Part shown: piece by piece, positions 13,228 to 15,729 of the stretch
How the letters are laid out: the number at the start of each line of letters is the position of its first letter
Position numbering within the stretch: the stretch's first letter is position 1
Source: Dehalococcoidales bacterium
GTDB taxonomy: Bacteria; Chloroflexota; Dehalococcoidia; Dehalococcoidales; UBA2162
Assembly: GCA_020354275.1 (NCBI GenBank)
Contig: CP070645.1
Location: forward strand, 1,073,838-1,089,566
Direction of reading: 5' to 3'
Length of the DNA: 15,729 bases
Notes under the pieces: generated by a model
Told to the model about the DNA's origin: nothing
The model's database searches: none
What the model saw: only the letters and a program-made list of their open reading frames with translations
Position numbers and translations under genes: made by a program

Positions 13228-13245
13228 AACCTAGAAATCTAGGTT
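13228..13245. promoter_or_regulatory. Palindrome upstream of the tubulin-like gene, candidate operator
   Basis: AACCTAGA and TCTAGGTT are perfect 8-bp inverted arms around a 2-nt centre, 45 nt before the ATG at 13183. This is the size and symmetry of a homodimeric regulator site. A hairpin in the leader RNA is the alternative, but a 2-nt loop makes that less likely. Confidence 0.45.
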
Positions 13246-13755
13246 TTACTTACATAATTACCTTAAATCTTCACCCCCTAATCTCTAGTACCGCCGTATA
13301 TCGTCTACCTTAATCTGGGGATTTTCTGGATGTTTGAAAATGCACCAGATTCATGGTAGAAAGCCAAACCATAACACCAGTTTAGCTAACGGTTACATCT
13401 CTAGATTATCCCGATAACAGGCGTGTAATGTAAATAGAGAGATAGTCACCTGCACTTTAGTACTTATGAGGGATGGGCATCATCGCTGACCCAATGAAGC
13501 AGGCTTAAAAGAACAATAAAAGAGGACTATACTACACCTCACCAGATATAGATATGAAGGTACGACTGTTTGCCTGAAACCTGTGAGAATGGTACCCACT
13601 TACAGCCCGGAACTCTTGCCGTACCGATATTGCAGTCACTAACGAGACCAATGCATAACTATCTTTGAATATTCGGGTTAATAACCATCGGTAACACCAT
13701 TATACTTGCCGCTACTGTTTATGTCTGGTATTTCCGTTCCCGGCAATGTTATAAG
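13246..13755. other. 510-nt spacer between signal peptidase and tubulin-like genes
   Basis: No gene is recognised. A minus-strand TATAAT (13704-13699), with CAGACA 17 nt before it, could be a distant promoter for the tubulin-like gene, implying a leader of about 500 nt. One minus-strand frame, open for about 55 codons and stopping in GTG-TAG near 13530, contains VRQEFRAVSGYHSHRFQ but has no ATG. Its look is protein-like, yet I cannot name it. Confidence 0.45.
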
Positions 13756-14910
13756 CTAACCGGGTGTTACTGCCCTTTCTTTCGAGGCACGGACCCGTGC
13801 CACGATTTCAGCGACAATCCGGGCAGCCTCAGTTTCAATCTCTGCATTCTTGGTTGACTGGGTGTCAACCTTGGGTTCTACTGTGGCCATGGGCGTCGCC
13901 GTCTCAGTCACGGTTTTGTGTCCAATCGCTGGTTCTGCAGGTCCAACTGCTAACGGTTCCTCATCGGCCACCTCAGTAACCTCACTGACTGGCGTTACCG
14001 GCTCGGTATAGCTATTGCCAGCAGGTAAAACCAGTTGTGGCATCTTCCCTTCCATCATGCCAACCTGAGTTTTATCTTCCGTATATTCTGGATGTGCTTG
14101 CCCTAGTGACGGGTCGTCCTCTGCTACGGCCTTCGGTTGCTGATTCCCGGTAGCCAGCAGTCCTGGCCTTTCCTGCCCCTCAGCCAGTGATACCGGTTCA
14201 ATATAGCTGTCTCTATCCGGCAACAATGCCTGTTGTTTCTCATTTTTTATCAGGTTAATCTGGTTTTTATTTTCCATATATATGGGGTATGTAGGTGGTG
14301 GGGCTCCCTCAGCTACTACCACCGGGTGCAGATTCTCTTCAGCCAGAAGCCCTTGTCTGTCTAATCCCCCGGTCAGGGTTACTGGCGACAGTTGCCAGTG
14401 TGACGAACCTCTCATAGAACGCAGTTCTATAATAATGCTTCTTATCTCCATTAAAATAATACAGAGTGCCGGTACGGCCATCAACCATATAAACCCCATC
14501 CTGGTACTGACGAAAGAGGAGAGGTAACCCAGTCCGGGTACGTGAAACCAGACCTTGCCAATGATATCCTCCTGGCCAACAATCTGGTTATCAGGTCCCT
14601 CATTGGCGTCACCAGCCGTTCGAAAATTCTGAATGCCACCACCATCCATTATTTCAATTACCCGATGGGTGACTATACTTTTCTCATCAGCACCCGTGCT
14701 GAAGGTAATAATGTCACCAAGCCCAATACTTGATGCCGTCACTGGTTTTACCACAATAACGGAACCAACCGGTATCACCGGGCTCATGCTGCCGCTGTAG
14801 ATAGTGAAGAAACTAATGCCCACCAGGTGCGGTCCCAAGAAGAAGAAGAACAACGCCAGGACAACCAGGGCTAACAGTATATTACCTGTCCATTTTGATG
14901 CTTTAGTCAT
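13756..14910 (-). CDS. SipW-type signal peptidase I with long duplicated C-terminal tail
   Basis: This 384-residue membrane protease of the archaeal/ER (SipW) type removes signal peptides from TasA/CalY-like exported proteins. An N-terminal transmembrane helix (about 10-30) leads into IYSGSMSPVIPVGSVIVV with nucleophile Ser41. His82 in IVTHRVIEI replaces the Lys of ordinary bacterial LepB, and Asp101/Asp107 lie in RTAGDANEGPDN. A second membrane helix spans about 138-160. The catalytic part (about 165 residues) is the usual family size. The remaining 220 residues are Pro/Glu-rich and contain a diverged tandem repeat (176-238 and 239-303), then an amphipathic helix near 355-378. Such a tail is unusual. 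The ATG follows AAGGGG with 6-nt spacing, 15 nt after the stop of a TasA-like gene, so enzyme and substrate are co-expressed. Confidence 0.9.
   Translation of the reverse strand: MTKASKWTGNILLALVVLALFFFFLGPHLVGISFFTIYSGSMSPVIPVGSVIVVKPVTASSIGLGDIITFSTGADEKSIVTHRVIEIMDGGGIQNFRTAGDANEGPDNQIVGQEDIIGKVWFHVPGLGYLSSFVSTRMGFIWLMAVPALCIILMEIRSIIIELRSMRGSSHWQLSPVTLTGGLDRQGLLAEENLHPVVVAEGAPPPTYPIYMENKNQINLIKNEKQQALLPDRDSYIEPVSLAEGQERPGLLATGNQQPKAVAEDDPSLGQAHPEYTEDKTQVGMMEGKMPQLVLPAGNSYTEPVTPVSEVTEVADEEPLAVGPAEPAIGHKTVTETATPMATVEPKVDTQSTKNAEIETEAARIVAEIVARVRASKERAVTPG
14002..14385 (-). repeat. Diverged tandem duplication in the signal-peptidase tail
   Basis: Residues 176-238 and 239-303 align end to end: PVTLTGG with PVSLAEG; DRQGLLA with ERPGLLA; VVVAEGAP with KAVAEDDP; then ENKNQI with EDKTQV; and ALLPDRDSYIE with LVLPAGNSYTE. 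Unit length is 63-65 residues (about 190 bp). DNA identity is low, so the duplication is old or fast-evolving. A third partial start, PVTPVSEV, follows. Confidence 0.7.
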
Positions 14911-14925
14911 AACATCCCCTTCTTA

Positions 14926-15528
14926 CTAATCATACTCCACCGTAACTTCAACTAGGTCATGGTTTGTCTGACCAGATGGCCCGGAACCTTGTCCTCTAAG
15001 AAGTGCCTGGAACCAGACCTGAAGGTTATTTACCTTCTCAGCGGTATCTATGAAAGCGGATAGATCCACCGTTTCCGTAGAGCTCCCGGAATCTGCTACG
15101 GTGAGGGCGTAAACCTGTTCGGTGCCTAGCCCGTCGAAAACCTTCAACCTGGCTTCAGAAATCCTGGGGCTATTTGACCACTCAAGCGTAATTGAGACAT
15201 TAACTATCGTGACACCAGCTGGAATATCGGGAAAAGTGAAGCCCAGGTATTCATCATCAGCAAAGGTAGTATCCCAGTCATTCTGGGTTTGGTAACAATT
15301 TTCATCACTGAATTCGAGAGCATCTAGATCGTCTTCTAACAGGTAGTAGGTACCGTTGGTCTCATCTACGCCCGCATCTGGTGATAAGTGCACCGTTGTG
15401 TTTTGCCATGCCATGAAGCTATTACTAGCGCTCTGGCCGCTATCACTGAAATATGCCATGGTACCCAGGGCACCCTGGCTGGCAATTACACCTATTAATA
15501 GTAAAGCTATTAGTACTCTATGCCTCAT
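14926..15528 (-). CDS. SipW-dependent secreted protein, TasA/CalY-like
   Basis: This 200-residue exported protein has the SipW-type signal peptide: basic start MRHR, hydrophobic core VLIALLLIGVIAS, then GTMAYFSDSGQSASNSFMA, the characteristic AYFSDxGxSxxNxF pattern. Cleavage is expected at about Ala25/Tyr26. The mature part is acidic and beta-rich (ITLEWSNSPRISEARLKVF; VDLSAFIDTAEKVNNLQVWF) and ends with a beta strand, VEVTVEYD. Family members assemble into extracellular fibres or coat the cell, but assembly is not provable here. ATG 15528 is chosen; an in-frame TTG at 15540 would add four residues. The dedicated peptidase is encoded 15 nt downstream, and another protein of the same kind ends 118 nt upstream. 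A long hairpin separates the two substrate genes. Confidence 0.85.
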   Translation of the reverse strand: MRHRVLIALLLIGVIASQGALGTMAYFSDSGQSASNSFMAWQNTTVHLSPDAGVDETNGTYYLLEDDLDALEFSDENCYQTQNDWDTTFADDEYLGFTFPDIPAGVTIVNVSITLEWSNSPRISEARLKVFDGLGTEQVYALTVADSGSSTETVDLSAFIDTAEKVNNLQVWFQALLRGQGSGPSGQTNHDLVEVTVEYD

Positions 15529-15568
15529 TTCCCAGTCCAACCTGTTTAACTGGAACTAAACGGGTTAA

Positions 15569-15600
15569 GTGAGGGGAGGAAAACCTTTTCTTCCCCTCAC
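15569..15600 (-). terminator. Long hairpin between the two TasA-like genes
   Basis: Arms of 15 nt, beginning GTGAGGGGA and ending TCCCCTCAC, are complementary except at one position, which is G-U when read on the plus strand and A-C on the minus. No T tract follows on the minus strand; a weak one (CAAATTTTCT) follows on the plus. It could attenuate read-through from the first to the second subunit gene, protect the upstream mRNA's 3' end, or stop rightward transcription. Confidence 0.5.
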
Positions 15601-15646
15601 CAAATTTTCTATAAACCTGCATATATAATGTAGTCATTAATACTAC

Positions 15647-15729
15647 CTATGGATTATTGCTGGTCTGTTCAGCAGCAAAGACGAAGTCAACGCTGCAGCT
15701 CGTGCCCTGATAGCCGTCACCGGTGTCTA
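15647..15729 (-). CDS. C-terminus of a second SipW-dependent TasA/CalY-like protein (partial)
   Basis: The minus-strand frame from the window edge to TAG at 15649-15647 encodes a C-terminus reading DTGDGYQGTSCSVDFVFAAE, then Q-T-S-N-N-P. The GxxYQGxxxSVDFxFxAxQ ending is typical of CalY/TasA-like and related SipW-processed subunits, whose last strand carries this pattern. Only 27 codons are in the window, so size and signal peptide are unseen. It would be the first known gene of a substrate-substrate-peptidase cluster. The identification rests on a short motif plus the context. Confidence 0.6.
   Translation of the reverse strand, partial: DTGDGYQGTSCSVDFVFAAEQTSNNP

Noticed and set aside
13738..13765. 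CCCGG/CCGGG inverted repeat after the signal peptidase stop
   Set aside because: Only 5-bp arms with a long loop and no T tract; partly inside the coding end.

Overview
The window reads as bacterial chromosome, probably from an uncultivated Chloroflexota lineage (Dehalococcoidia-like is my best guess). It has Shine-Dalgarno sites, sigma70-type promoters (TTGACA with TATACT or TATAAT), several likely TTG starts, a class-III-aminotransferase/amidohydrolase catabolic flavour, a tubulin/FtsZ-like GTPase, and a SipW-type signal peptidase with TasA-like substrates. The taxon is an inference from gene content, not a search result. I see no tRNA, rRNA, CRISPR array, transposase or integrase.

Layout. 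(a) 1-2366, minus strand: an operon of a small SAF-domain subunit, a UxaA-family large subunit, and an NDP-forming acyl-CoA synthetase-type CoA-binding protein cut by the window edge. Just upstream is a 36-codon remnant that looks like the N-terminus of an MFS transporter. (b) 2367-4272: a gene-poor, AT-rich stretch with two small membrane-protein genes, a hairpin terminator, inverted repeats, promoters and tiny open frames. (c) 4273-6707: a class III PLP aminotransferase (plus) converging on a D-2-hydroxyacid dehydrogenase (minus). (d) 6708-6985: a compact divergent promoter region with an inverted repeat between the two -35 boxes. (e) 6986-10308: an amidohydrolase-2 enzyme coupled (2-nt gap) to a large surface lipoprotein with PKD, Ig-like, TolB-type propeller and HtrA-like protease domains, followed by a decayed propeller-like fragment. 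(f) 10700-13183: a zinc-ribbon/receiver/HTH-like regulator converging on a tubulin/FtsZ-like GTPase. (g) 13756-15729, minus: the end of one SipW-dependent (TasA/CalY-like) secreted protein, a long hairpin, a second such protein, and a SipW-type signal peptidase with a long duplicated tail.

How the genes may work together. The left and middle parts look like acid or amino-acid catabolism: a dehydratase or lyase, a CoA ligase, an aminotransferase, a hydroxyacid dehydrogenase and an amidohydrolase. The substrate cannot be read from sequence. The right part looks like cell-surface and cell-organisation functions: secreted fibre-type subunits with a dedicated peptidase, a cytoskeletal GTPase, and a regulator of unusual architecture. 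The most novel-looking items are the signal peptidase with a duplicated tail beside two TasA-like genes, the zinc-ribbon/receiver regulator beside the bacterial tubulin-like gene, the TTV-repeat small membrane protein, and gene remnants hidden in 'empty' spacers.
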